Source: Embleya sp040629175
GTDB taxonomy: Bacteria; Actinomycetota; Actinomycetes; Streptomycetales; Streptomycetaceae
Assembly: GCF_040629175.1 (NCBI RefSeq)
Contig: NZ_JBEXUX010000001.1
Coordinates: forward strand, 558,001-622,000
Direction of reading: 5' to 3'
DNA: 64,000 nucleotides
Shown here: piece by piece, positions 1 through 9,496 of the stretch
Layout of the letters: every line of letters starts with the position of its first letter
Numbering within the stretch: position 1 is the first letter of the stretch
Notes under the pieces: generated by a model
The model's database searches: none
Told to the model about the DNA's origin: nothing
What the model saw: only the letters and a program-made list of their open reading frames with translations
Made by a program: the position numbers and the translations under genes

Positions 1-2
1 CG

Positions 3-242
3 GGGTGGACGCTGACGCTCGACTTCCCGACCAACACGCCCGGGCTGGCGCGGCTGCTCAAGCAGCTCGACGAGATCGTGCTGACCAACGAGGGCCGGTT
101 CTACCTCGCCAAGGACTCGCGGATGGACCCGGCCGACCTGGCCCGGATGTACCCGCGGCTGGAGCGCTTTCGCGAGGTGCGGGCCAAGGTCGACCCGGAC
201 GGGATCTTCGTCTCCGACCAGGCCCGCCGACTCGGGATCTGA
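3..242 (+). CDS. dprE1: DprE1-like decaprenylphosphoryl-beta-D-ribose oxidase, C-terminal fragment
   Basis: Only the last 79 residues are in the window; the 5' part lies upstream. In frame it reads GWTLTLDFP, then LLKQLDEIVL, AKDSRMDP, and ends near VDPDGIFVSDQARRLGI. This matches the C-terminal cap of the VAO-type FAD oxidoreductase DprE1, which has a GG-R-Y-AKDSR and MYPR...RKVDP...SDMARRL pattern in mycobacteria. DprE1 oxidises decaprenylphosphoryl ribose to the 2-keto intermediate used to make the arabinose donor DPA. The next gene, 51 nt downstream on the same strand, is the matching reductase, which supports the assignment. The flavin-binding domain is not visible, so a related FAD/L-gulonolactone-type oxidase remains possible. 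Confidence 0.8.
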   Translation, partial: GWTLTLDFPTNTPGLARLLKQLDEIVLTNEGRFYLAKDSRMDPADLARMYPRLERFREVRAKVDPDGIFVSDQARRLGI

Positions 243-293
243 CCCACCCCTTCTTCCGTCGTCTCGTGAACCACGTTTTGTGAAGGACACACC

Positions 294-1049
294 GTGAAAG
301 ACGCCCTGGGCGCACCGCAGTCCCTGCTCGTTCTCGGCGGCACCTCCGAGATCGCGCTGACCACGGCTCGCGCGATGGTCGCCGAGCGGGTCCGGCGGGT
401 CGTGCTCGCCGGTCGCCCCTCCGCCGCGCTGGACACGGCCGCCGAGGAACTGCGCGGCCTCGGCGCGAGCGTCGAGGTGGTCGGCTTCGACGCGGCCGAG
501 ACCGACGACCACGAGAAGACCATCGACGAGGTCTTCGCCGCCGGCGACATCGACGTCGTGCTGCTCGCCTTCGGTGTGCTGGGCGACCAGGAGGCGGACG
601 CGAAGTCCCCGGCCGCCGCCGCGCGCGTCGCGCAGGTCAACTACGTGGGCGGCGTCTCGGCCGGGCTGGCGGCGGCCAACGCGCTGTCCCGGCAGGGCCA
701 CGGCGCGCTCGCGGTGATCTCCTCCGTGGCCGGCGAGCGGGCCCGCAAGTCGAACTTCATCTACGGCTCGACCAAGGCCGGCCTGGACGCGTTCGCCCAG
801 GGCCTGGGCGACAAGCTGCACGGCACCGGCGTGCACGTGATGGTGGTGCGGCCGGGCTTCGTCAGGACCAAGATGACCGAGGGTCTGCCGGACGCGCCGC
901 TGGCCACCACGCCCGAGGCGGTCGCCGAGGCGATCGTCAAGGGCCTGCGCCGCAAGTCGTCCGTGGTCTGGGTGCCGGGCCAGTTCCGCTTCGTGATGTC
1001 CGCGCTGCGGCACGTGCCGCGGCCGATCTTCCGCAAGCTGAACATCTGA
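294..1049 (+). CDS. dprE2: DprE2-like decaprenylphospho-2-ketoribose reductase (SDR family)
   Basis: A 251-residue short-chain dehydrogenase. The N-terminus reads LLVLGGTSEIA (nucleotide-binding turn at residues 15-20). The catalytic pair is Y157-x3-K161 in IYGSTKAG, preceded by the SSVAGERARKSN segment typical of DprE2. DprE2 uses NAD(P)H to reduce 2-keto-erythro-pentofuranosyl phosphodecaprenol to decaprenylphosphoryl arabinose. The GTG start follows a GAAGGA-like ribosome binding site, and the gene sits 51 nt after a DprE1-like gene, so the two probably form an operon. A hairpin follows the stop. Family membership is certain; the exact lipid substrate is inferred from the pair. See findings for why this pair is of interest outside mycobacteria. 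Confidence 0.85.
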   Translation: MKDALGAPQSLLVLGGTSEIALTTARAMVAERVRRVVLAGRPSAALDTAAEELRGLGASVEVVGFDAAETDDHEKTIDEVFAAGDIDVVLLAFGVLGDQEADAKSPAAAARVAQVNYVGGVSAGLAAANALSRQGHGALAVISSVAGERARKSNFIYGSTKAGLDAFAQGLGDKLHGTGVHVMVVRPGFVRTKMTEGLPDAPLATTPEAVAEAIVKGLRRKSSVVWVPGQFRFVMSALRHVPRPIFRKLNI

Positions 1050-1064
1050 CCCGCGGCCTGTGCC

Positions 1065-1098
1065 CGCGAGCCCGTCCCGTCCTCGGGGCGGGCTCGCG
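1065..1098 (+). terminator. Hairpin downstream of dprE2
   Basis: The arms CGCGAGCCCG (1065-1074) and CGGGCTCGCG (1089-1098) pair perfectly and extend inward with one G-U and three G-C pairs around a 6-nt loop. There is no T-tract, as is common for actinobacterial terminators. It separates dprE2 from coaE. Confidence 0.6.
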
Positions 1099-1190
1099 CG
1101 TATTGCGGGCCGGCGCCCTTCTACCCTGGGGTCGCCTGGCCTACCGTGGCCCGGTCTTGGTCCACCCGAAAGACGTACGAGGGGCGCCAC

Positions 1191-1790
1191 ATGGGCAGCA
1201 GGGGCAACGTCGGGCTCACCGGCGGCATCGGAGCCGGCAAGAGCGAGGTGGCGCGCCGGCTCGCCGAACTGGGCGCGGTGGTGATCGACTCGGACCGGAT
1301 CGCGCGCGAGGTGGTGGCACCGGGCACGCCGGGGCTGGCCGCGGTGGTGGCCGAGTTCGGCGAGTCGGTGTTGCTGCCGGACGGCTCGCTGGATCGCCCG
1401 GGGCTGGGCCGGATCGTCTTCGGCTCGCCGGATCGGCTGGCCGCGCTGAACGCGATCGTGCACCCGCTGGTCGGCGCGCGCGCGGCGGAGCTGACGGCCG
1501 CCGCCGGGGAGGACGCGGTGCTGATCAACGACGTGCCGCTGTTGGCGGAGAACGACCTGGCGAAGCTGTACGACCTGGTGGTGGTGGTGGACGCCGCTCC
1601 CCAGACGCAGCTCGACCGGCTGGTCCGGCTGCGGGGCATGCCGGAGGCCGACGCTCGGGCCCGGATGGCCGCGCAGGCTTCGCGCGAGCAGCGGTTGGCC
1701 GTCGCGGACGTGGTGATCGACAACGACGGGCCGTTGACGGCGCTGGAGCCGCAGGTGCGCGCGTTGTGGGAGCGGCTGACGGGGGCCTGA
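1191..1790 (+). CDS. coaE: Dephospho-CoA kinase
   Basis: A 199-residue P-loop kinase that phosphorylates the 3'-OH of dephospho-CoA, the last step of CoA synthesis, in the cytoplasm. The P-loop GGIGAGKS is at residues 11-18. It is followed by VIDSDRIAREVV (the conserved Asp region), LNAIVHPLV and NDVPLLAEN, all CoaE signatures. The reading frame is open to 1146, but the ATG at 1191 is chosen because it is preceded by GAGGGG at about 7 nt and gives the usual family length without an extension. It lies immediately upstream of uvrB, as in other streptomycetes. Confidence 0.95.
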   Translation: MGSRGNVGLTGGIGAGKSEVARRLAELGAVVIDSDRIAREVVAPGTPGLAAVVAEFGESVLLPDGSLDRPGLGRIVFGSPDRLAALNAIVHPLVGARAAELTAAAGEDAVLINDVPLLAENDLAKLYDLVVVVDAAPQTQLDRLVRLRGMPEADARARMAAQASREQRLAVADVVIDNDGPLTALEPQVRALWERLTGA

Positions 1791-1881
1791 GCGGCTGCGG
1801 AGCGGCGTGATCGGGCCTCGCGGCGGCAAGGCGTTGCTCGGTTCACGACGCTTGTCGGTGCGGACCCGTAACGTGTATCCC

Positions 1882-3960
<2,079 letters not shown>

Positions 3961-4170
3961 CCGCGGCCGGGACGGATCACGGGCATCGGGGAACGGCCTG
4001 CGAAGCCCGTACGTCTTGACCGGTAGGTTCGTGATCCTGAATGTCACCGAGGGGGCTCGCCGGGACACCGGCGACTCCCGAGGACTACTCTGCGGCCGTG
4101 TGGGCCCGCCCCGACCCGGGGACGGCGTTCGCGAGCCGCGTGACCAAATCTGTGAGGGGAGACGTCGCCA

Positions 4171-4743
4171 GTGGCCGTCAACATGTCCAAGGGCCAGAGG
4201 ATTTCACTCGACAAGCCGGGTGGTGGCGAGCTGACCATGGTCCGGATGGGCCTGGGCTGGGACGCCATCAAGCGCCGCGGCCTGTTCGGCAGCCGGGAGA
4301 AGGAGGTCGACCTCGACGCGTCGTGCGTGCTCTTCGCGGAGAACCAGCCGGTCGACGTCTGCTACTTCGGCCAGCTCACCAGCAAGGACGGGTCCGTTCG
4401 CCACACCGGCGACAACCTGACCGGGCACGGTGACGGCGACGACGAGTCGATCCTCGTGGACCTGTCCCGCGTGCCGGTGCACGTGGACCAGATCATCTTC
4501 ACGGTCAGCTCCTTCCAGGGGCAGACCTTCCAGGAGATCGAGAACGCGTTCTGCCGGATCGTGGACGAGACCACGAACACCGAGCTGGCGCGCTACACGC
4601 TCTCCGGCGGTGGCAACTACACCGGCCAGATCATGGCCAAGCTCTACCGGCACGGCACCGGCTGGAAGATGGCCGCGATCGGCGAGCCCGCGCACGGTCA
4701 GACCCTGCGCGACCTGCTCCCGGCTCTGATGGCGCACCTGTAG
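4171..4743 (+). CDS. terD: TerD domain protein
   Basis: A 190-residue single-domain TerD protein (family usual size about 190). The N-terminus MAVNMSKGQRISLDK, the GLGWD segment, EVDLDASCVLF, the acidic HTGDNLTGHGDGDDE stretch (likely Ca2+ binding) and the F-x-E-I-E-N-A-F region are diagnostic. TerD proteins bind calcium and are linked to tellurite, phage and stress phenotypes and, in Streptomyces, to differentiation. The GTG start has a GAGGGGAG ribosome binding site about 10 nt upstream. The next gene also starts with a TerD-like domain, so the two are likely functionally linked although a hairpin lies between them. The individual role is unknown. Confidence 0.9.
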   Translation: MAVNMSKGQRISLDKPGGGELTMVRMGLGWDAIKRRGLFGSREKEVDLDASCVLFAENQPVDVCYFGQLTSKDGSVRHTGDNLTGHGDGDDESILVDLSRVPVHVDQIIFTVSSFQGQTFQEIENAFCRIVDETTNTELARYTLSGGGNYTGQIMAKLYRHGTGWKMAAIGEPAHGQTLRDLLPALMAHL

Positions 4744-4763
4744 GACGCACAACCAAACATGGT

Positions 4764-4804
4764 GAGCGGGCCGGGACGGGCGGAGTACGCCTCCCGGCCC
4801 GCTC
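4764..4804 (+). terminator. Hairpin between the two TerD genes
   Basis: A 13-bp perfect stem (GAGCGGGCCGGGA at 4764-4776 with its complement at 4792-4804) with a small internal GGCG/CGCC pairing in the loop. There is no T-tract. It could terminate or attenuate transcription into the next gene. Confidence 0.5.
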
Positions 4805-4847
4805 GCGCGGGGTCCGTCCCGGCGGGGCGGGGAGGGGACGAACGCAC

Positions 4848-6602
4848 GTGAGCACCGAACTGGTACGGGGTCAGAACCTGGCGCTGCCCGACACCCGGGT
4901 GGAGGTCGAGATCGCGGCACAATGCCCGGTCGAGCTGGTGGTGACCCTGGTGGGGGCCGACGATCGGGTCCGCGACGACGACGACGTGATCCAGCGCGGC
5001 GGTGGCGACACCGTCGGGGCGACCATCCGTCAGGCCGGTGCGACCTTCGAGCTGGACCGGCTGCCCGCCGAGATCGAGCGGGTGCTGGTCGGCGCCTCGC
5101 TGGAGGGCGGCGGGGTGGACCGGTTCGGCGTGGTCGCGGCGCCGGTGGTGACCGTGCGGGCGGCCGGGGAGGACCTGGCCACGTTCCGGATCACCGATCT
5201 GGGCAGCGAGCGCGCGTTGCAGACCGTGGAGCTGTATCGACGCCAGGGTGCGTGGAAGGTGCGCGCCGTGGGGCAGGGCTACGAGGCCGGCCTGGAGGCG
5301 CTGCTCAAGGACGTCGGCGTGCAGAACCGGGCGCGGGTGGTGGACCGGGCGCGCACCGCGCTCGGCGGACCGGCCGCCGCGCCGTTCAGCGCCGCGAACG
5401 CGCCCACCGAGCCGCGCGAGCCGGGCACCGCGCCGCGGGTGGATCAAAACGGCGGCATGGCGTGGGCCGCGGCCCCGCCGGACGTCGAGCGCGAGGCCGC
5501 GCAGCGGGCGGCGCGGCGCGAGGTGGAGAAGCTGTACGAGCAGGTCTGGGGCGTGTTCGAGGACGCGGCGCGATCGGCCGCCGCCTACCGGTCGGCGATC
5601 GAGTACGCCGACGGTCGGTTGGACAAGGAGTTGGAGGGGGTCCTGAGCGACCCCGCCGCGCGCTTCTCGCCCGCAGGGCTCGCCGCGCAGGACACCGCGC
5701 GCGACCGGCACCGGGCGTTGGCCGAGCAGGCCAAGGCCGTGCTCGATCGGGACACCGCGCAGTTGGTCGGCGAGGTCGAGCAGTTGGAGCCGAACCTGCC
5801 GCCGGTGATGGCGCGTTGGGACAGCACGTCGTGGGCCGGGTGGCAGGCGCCGGAGGACGGGGCGCCGGCGATTCGGCTCGGCGATCTGCATCTGCCGGAG
5901 CGGCCGGAGTTGCGGGTGCCGATGGTGTTGCGGCTGCCGATGGATCGCGGGTTGTGGATCGACACCGGTGCCAGTGGCCTGGAGGGCGAGCGGGGCAATG
6001 GCGCGGAGCGGGCCGACGAGCTCGCGGTGTCGTTGACCGCGCGGATGTTCGCGGCGTTCCCGGTGGGCGAGTTCAAGGTGCACGTGGTCGACCCGGCGGG
6101 CAAGGGTACGGCTGCCGCGCCGTTGCAGCCGCTGGCCTCGTCCGGGCTGCTGGTGGGGCCGGTGGCCACCGACGCGGCCGACGTGTCCGCGTTGCTGGGG
6201 CGGATCCTGGACCGGATCGAGCTGGTGCGGATGGCGGTGGCCAACGACGCGGTGGACGCGCTGCCGGACGATTTGGATCTGGCCCGACAGTTGGTGCTCG
6301 TGCACGACTTCCCGTTCGGCTTCGACGATCGCAGTGCGGCGCAGTTGCGGCACATCGTCGAGGAGGGCCCCAGGGTCGGGGTGCACGTGATCGTGGTGGG
6401 CTCGCGTGGGGACGCCGAGTCGTTCGGGCCGTTGCTGGATCCGTTGTGGCGCTCGTTGTTGCGGCTCACCGCGATTCCGGAGGACCACATCATGGACCCG
6501 TGGATCGGGCTGCCGTGGGTGTACACGGCGGATCTGCCGTCCGGCGGCGCGGAGGCCACGCGGCAGTTGTTGTCCTGGGTCGCGGGCACGGACGGGCGCT
6601 GA
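4848..6602 (+). CDS. TerD domain fused to a helical linker and a degenerate FtsK/SpoIIIE-like domain
   Basis: A 584-residue protein. Residues about 1-165 look like a divergent TerD beta-sandwich (LVRGQNLALPD, then a Phe-x-hydrophobic-Asp region and LQTVELYRRQGAWKVRAVGQGYEAGLEAL). Residues about 200-315 are charged and helical (EVEKLYEQVWGVFEDAARSA onward). Residues about 345-580 resemble the FtsK/SpoIIIE fold seen in actinobacterial TerD proteins, with core strands FKVHVVDPAG, RQLVLVHDFPFGFD (Walker B-like) and VHVIVVGSRGD. I see no GxxGxGK[ST] Walker A, so ATP hydrolysis is doubtful. The GTG start follows GGAGGGGA. Upstream is a plain TerD; downstream are an exonuclease and TerC. The FtsK-like assignment is by pattern, not by search. 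Confidence 0.75.
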   Translation: MSTELVRGQNLALPDTRVEVEIAAQCPVELVVTLVGADDRVRDDDDVIQRGGGDTVGATIRQAGATFELDRLPAEIERVLVGASLEGGGVDRFGVVAAPVVTVRAAGEDLATFRITDLGSERALQTVELYRRQGAWKVRAVGQGYEAGLEALLKDVGVQNRARVVDRARTALGGPAAAPFSAANAPTEPREPGTAPRVDQNGGMAWAAAPPDVEREAAQRAARREVEKLYEQVWGVFEDAARSAAAYRSAIEYADGRLDKELEGVLSDPAARFSPAGLAAQDTARDRHRALAEQAKAVLDRDTAQLVGEVEQLEPNLPPVMARWDSTSWAGWQAPEDGAPAIRLGDLHLPERPELRVPMVLRLPMDRGLWIDTGASGLEGERGNGAERADELAVSLTARMFAAFPVGEFKVHVVDPAGKGTAAAPLQPLASSGLLVGPVATDAADVSALLGRILDRIELVRMAVANDAVDALPDDLDLARQLVLVHDFPFGFDDRSAAQLRHIVEEGPRVGVHVIVVGSRGDAESFGPLLDPLWRSLLRLTAIPEDHIMDPWIGLPWVYTADLPSGGAEATRQLLSWVAGTDGR

Positions 6603-6730
6603 GCGCGGGGTTCGGCCGCCGGCCGGGTGGCCTCGAACGCGGGCCGGGCCGGCGTGGGCTGTTCGGGTGGCTGTCGGGGCCGCCGCCCGGTGCCCGGGTG
6701 GGGGCGAAGCGGGTGGTTTGTGGCAATGCG

Positions 6731-6760
6731 GTGAATCGGGCGGGGCGGGGGTCATAGACT
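6731..6760 (+). promoter_or_regulatory. Candidate promoter of the exonuclease gene
   Basis: GTGAAT (6731-6736) and TAGACT (6755-6760) are spaced by 18 nt, 50 nt upstream of the TTG start. The -35 match is weak. The rest of 6603-6809 holds nothing recognisable. Confidence 0.3.
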
Positions 6761-6809
6761 CTCGCCCCGTCGGTCGTGACCAAGGCGGCCGGGGGAGAGG
6801 GATGTCGCC

Positions 6810-7466
6810 TTGTTCGCCTATGCCGATCCCGTGCGCACGCTCGGGGTGCCCGCCGAGGTTGCCCGGACCGAATTCGCGGTCGTCGACCTGGAGACCACGG
6901 GGTTCTCGCCGGCGCGCGGGGATCGCATCGTGGAGATCGGCGTGGTGCGCGTCCGCGGCACCGGCGAGGTGCTGCGCGAGTGGACCACGCTGCTGGATCC
7001 GGGGCGTTCGGTGGGCGCGAGCCACGTACACCGGATCACCGCCGCCGACGTGGTGGGCGCGCCCCGGTTCGCGCAGATCGCCCGCGAGTTGGCCGGGTTG
7101 CTGGCGGACGCGGTGGTGGTCGCCCACAACGCGTCCTTCGAACAGCGCTTCCTGGAGGCCGAGTTCGTCGCGGCCGGCCTGGCGCCGCCGACGTTGCCTG
7201 CGTTGTGCACGATGAAGCTGGCGAAGGCGTCCGGGCTGCCGTTGGCCGACCACAAGCTCGGGACGTGTTGTGCGCACTTCGGGCTGACCTTCCCCGACGC
7301 GCACGCGGCCCTGGCCGATGCCCGGGTGACCGCGCGGCTGCTGCCGCTGCTGTTGGCGGGGCTGGGTACCCGCAGTCTGGGGCTGCCGGTGCCGCCCGCC
7401 CGGGCCCCGGAGCGGCTGCCCGCGCCCGTACTCAAGCCGCGCCGGGGGTTCGCGCCGGGGATCTGA
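6810..7466 (+). CDS. DnaQ-like DEDDh 3'-5' exonuclease
   Basis: A 218-residue protein of the DnaQ/PolC-epsilon exonuclease fold. Exo I is VVDLETTG with D26 and E28; Exo II is VAHNASFEQRF; Exo III is HAALADA with H165 and D170. In Exo II the usual second Asp is replaced by Glu (E111), which should still bind metal but is unusual. The start is TTG 6810 with GGGGGAGAGGG about 8 nt upstream. It probably trims or degrades DNA or RNA ends. It lies between a TerD/FtsK-like gene and terC, a setting in which nucleases have been reported in Ter systems. It is too short and isolated to be the replicative proofreading subunit with certainty. Confidence 0.88.
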   Translation: MFAYADPVRTLGVPAEVARTEFAVVDLETTGFSPARGDRIVEIGVVRVRGTGEVLREWTTLLDPGRSVGASHVHRITAADVVGAPRFAQIARELAGLLADAVVVAHNASFEQRFLEAEFVAAGLAPPTLPALCTMKLAKASGLPLADHKLGTCCAHFGLTFPDAHAALADARVTARLLPLLLAGLGTRSLGLPVPPARAPERLPAPVLKPRRGFAPGI

Positions 7467-7582
7467 CGGGTATCCGGGCACTTCGACCGGGCCGGCGCCG
7501 CAGGTCTTCTGACGGCCTGTCACCAGGGTTTGGCAAAGGATCGCTTGGTCTTTCCTTTACCTTCTGGCATCCTGGAGGCAAT

Positions 7583-7605
7583 CGGAGGGGTACATCCCCC
7601 CTCCG
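7583..7605 (+). promoter_or_regulatory. Hairpin in the terC leader
   Basis: CGGAGGGG (7583-7590) pairs with CCCCTCCG (7598-7605) around a 7-nt loop, 36 nt upstream of the terC GTG. It is not followed by T residues. It may be a leader regulatory structure; no conserved riboswitch core was recognised. Confidence 0.4.
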
Positions 7606-7641
7606 GCGATGACGCGACCCCCCACGTCTGCCGGAGGCGCA

Positions 7642-8631
7642 GTGGACGTTTCACCCGTTGCCTGGATCCTGACCATCGTCGTGCTGCTGGCACTGGTGGC
7701 AGTCGATCTGTTCCTCAATCGCAAGCCGCACGAGGTCACCCTCAAGGAGGCGTCCCTCTGGGGCGTCTTCTGGGTCGGCCTCGCCGTGCTGTTCGGAATC
7801 GGCCTGTGGGTCTTCTCCGGGTCGGCACCCGCCGGCGAGTTCTTCGCCGGCTTCATCACCGAGAAGTCGCTGAGTGTCGACAACCTGTTCGTGTTCGTAC
7901 TGATCATGGGCAAGTTCGCGGTGCCGCCGCAGTATCAGCAGCGGGTGCTGCTGGTCGGCGTGTTGCTCGCGCTGGTGCTGCGCGGCATCTTCATCGCCGC
8001 CGGCGCCGCGGTCGTCGCCGCGTTCTCGTGGGTCTTCTTCATCTTCGGCGCGTTCCTGATCTGGACCGCGTGGAAGCTGATCAAGGAGGCCCAGTCGGAC
8101 GAGGAGGAGGAGTTCGAGGAGAACGCCCTCCTGCGCAAGGTCGAGAAGGTGTTGCCGACCACCGACGGCTACCGCGACATGAAGCTCGTGGTGAAGGAGA
8201 ACGGCAAGCGTCTCGTCACGCCGATGTTGATCGTGATGATCGCCGTCGGCACCACCGACGTGCTGTTCGCCCTGGACTCCATCCCGGCGATCTTCGGTCT
8301 CACCAAGGAGCCGTACATCGTCTTCACCGCGAACGCGTTCGCGCTGATGGGCCTGCGCCAGCTCTACTTCCTGATCGGCGGGCTGCTCAAGAAGCTCGTC
8401 TACCTGTCGTACGGCCTGTCGGTGATCCTCGGCTTCATCGGGATCAAGCTGATCTTCGAGGCGCTGCACGGTCAGGGTGTGCACGTGCCGGAGATCGGCA
8501 TCCCGCTCTCGCTCGGCGTGATCGTGTTGACCCTGACGGTGACCACGGTGCTGAGCCTGCGCAAGAACAAGAAGGACGAGCTCGCGGCGGCCGAGGCCGA
8601 GGCGTCCGCCGACAAGGACGCGAGCGTCTAG
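7642..8631 (+). CDS. terC: TerC/Alx family integral membrane protein
   Basis: A 329-residue polytopic membrane protein with about nine hydrophobic segments. The TerC signature is clear: FFAGFITEKSLSVDNLFVF in the third helix region and GTTDVLFALDSIPAIF in the sixth, both carrying the conserved acidic residues of the family. A cytoplasmic acidic loop (SDEEEEFEEN) follows the fifth helix. TerC/Alx proteins export Mn2+ or help metalate secreted enzymes. The frame is open from 7609, but GTG 7642 is chosen because GGAGG lies 5 nt upstream. The stop TAG overlaps the stop of the convergent gene. It lies downstream of TerD-type genes, and a link to them is likely. Confidence 0.93.
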   Translation: MDVSPVAWILTIVVLLALVAVDLFLNRKPHEVTLKEASLWGVFWVGLAVLFGIGLWVFSGSAPAGEFFAGFITEKSLSVDNLFVFVLIMGKFAVPPQYQQRVLLVGVLLALVLRGIFIAAGAAVVAAFSWVFFIFGAFLIWTAWKLIKEAQSDEEEEFEENALLRKVEKVLPTTDGYRDMKLVVKENGKRLVTPMLIVMIAVGTTDVLFALDSIPAIFGLTKEPYIVFTANAFALMGLRQLYFLIGGLLKKLVYLSYGLSVILGFIGIKLIFEALHGQGVHVPEIGIPLSLGVIVLTLTVTTVLSLRKNKKDELAAAEAEASADKDASV

Positions 8632-8834
8632 TTCGGAAGCGGTACGGCCGGCGGCCCCTGGGCGAGGAGCACCTCGTGCGGGGGCCGCTGCGTCGTGGTG
8701 GGCCGCAGACGCACACCGACGCTGCCGCACAGGCAGCGGGTGTAGACGATCTCGCCCTGGGATGTGGAGTGTCGGGACAGTACGGTCATGCGCGGATCCT
8801 CGATCCGTCCGCAGGCGTCGCACCGGGAAGACAT
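8628..8834 (-). CDS. Small conserved Cys-rich protein
   Basis: A 68-residue protein starting MSSRCDACGRIEDPRM, then VLSRHSTSQGEIVYTRC-LCG. The Cys pairs CDAC and CLC suggest a small zinc ribbon. Similar short proteins with a SRH-TSQG-IVY-RC-CG core are familiar from Streptomyces genomes, function unknown. The frame is open to 8915, but ATG 8834 removes an unlikely leader. It is convergent with terC: both genes stop in the same palindromic CTAG (8628-8631). It is divergent from the CGNR gene, with 80 nt between the starts. Confidence 0.65.
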   Translation of the reverse strand: MSSRCDACGRIEDPRMTVLSRHSTSQGEIVYTRCLCGSVGVRLRPTTTQRPPHEVLLAQGPPAVPLPN

Positions 8835-8881
8835 CGGGTTGCCCCCAGGTTGAATAGGGTAATGGGTGTCCTGGTGTAGCT

Positions 8882-8909
8882 CCTTACATATCCGGCAGCT
8901 TAGGTAAGG
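8882..8909. promoter_or_regulatory. Inverted repeat in the divergent promoter region
   Basis: CCTTAC (8882-8887) and GTAAGG (8904-8909) are inverted with a 16-nt spacer, between two divergently read genes. The right arm lies in CTTAGGTAAGG, which also resembles half of a DtxR/IdeR iron box. It could be an operator; the evidence is only the symmetry and position. Confidence 0.35.
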
Positions 8910-8914
8910 GTTCA

Positions 8915-9472
8915 ATGGAAGTCAACGGTTACCGTAGTGACGGCGTCGGCGCTGCCGTCGCGATGGTCAACGCGTGGACGGGCGCGGACGGCGTGCCGCC
9001 GGATCTGGAATCCGCGCGGGAGGTGCTGAGCACGTTCTCGTTCCTGGTCGCGGATCTGACGCGGGAGGAGCTGGAACCCCTGGTCGAGTGGGCCGGCGAG
9101 CTGCGCGCCTTCTTCGTGATCGGCGACCTGGAGGCGGGCGTGGCGCAGATCAACGCGCTGCTGGCGCGGGTCGAGGTGCGTCCGCGGCTGGTGGATCACG
9201 GCCGCGGTCTGCACCTGCACCACGCGCCCTCGGGGGTGCCGTTCGTGCAGCGCATCCGGATCAACACCGCGGTGGGGTTGGCCAACCTGGTGGCCGACTA
9301 CGGCCTGGGGCGGTCCGGGGTGTGCGCGGCCACCGACTGCGAGCGGGTGTTCGCGGACACCTCGCGCAACGGCCGCAAGCGCTACTGCTCGGACGCGTGC
9401 GCCAACCGCGCCAACGTGGCCGCGCACCGGGCCCGGCGTCGGGCGGCGGCGCCGAGCGCCGGTCGGGCCTGA
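8915..9472 (+). CDS. CGNR zinc-finger protein
   Basis: A 185-residue protein with the two-part architecture of the ABATE/CGNR family. An N-terminal helical domain (about residues 1-115) is probably a stress- or ligand-sensing module. The C-terminal zinc finger reads CAATDCERVFAD-TSRNGRKRYCSDACANRANVAAHRARR; the four Cys residues and the CxNR element define the family. These are thought to be transcription regulators. The ATG 8915 directly follows a TTAGGTAAGG element. It is convergent with the MBL hydrolase gene, leaving 24 nt. Its target is unknown; the divergent Cys-rich gene or nearby terC are candidates. Confidence 0.85.
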   Translation: MEVNGYRSDGVGAAVAMVNAWTGADGVPPDLESAREVLSTFSFLVADLTREELEPLVEWAGELRAFFVIGDLEAGVAQINALLARVEVRPRLVDHGRGLHLHHAPSGVPFVQRIRINTAVGLANLVADYGLGRSGVCAATDCERVFADTSRNGRKRYCSDACANRANVAAHRARRRAAAPSAGRA

Positions 9473-9496
9473 CCCGACCGTCGCTCGGCGGCGAAA

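Noticed and set aside
5850..6602. Active FtsK-type ATPase motor in the TerD fusion
   Set aside because: No Walker A P-loop is visible in this part, only a Walker B-like strand.
7536..7641. Mn2+ (yybP-ykoY) riboswitch in front of terC
   Set aside because: No conserved riboswitch core was found, only a simple hairpin.
4171..8631. A complete tellurite-resistance ter operon
   Set aside because: TerA, TerB, TerE and TerZ are missing; only TerD-type genes and TerC are present, so resistance cannot be claimed.
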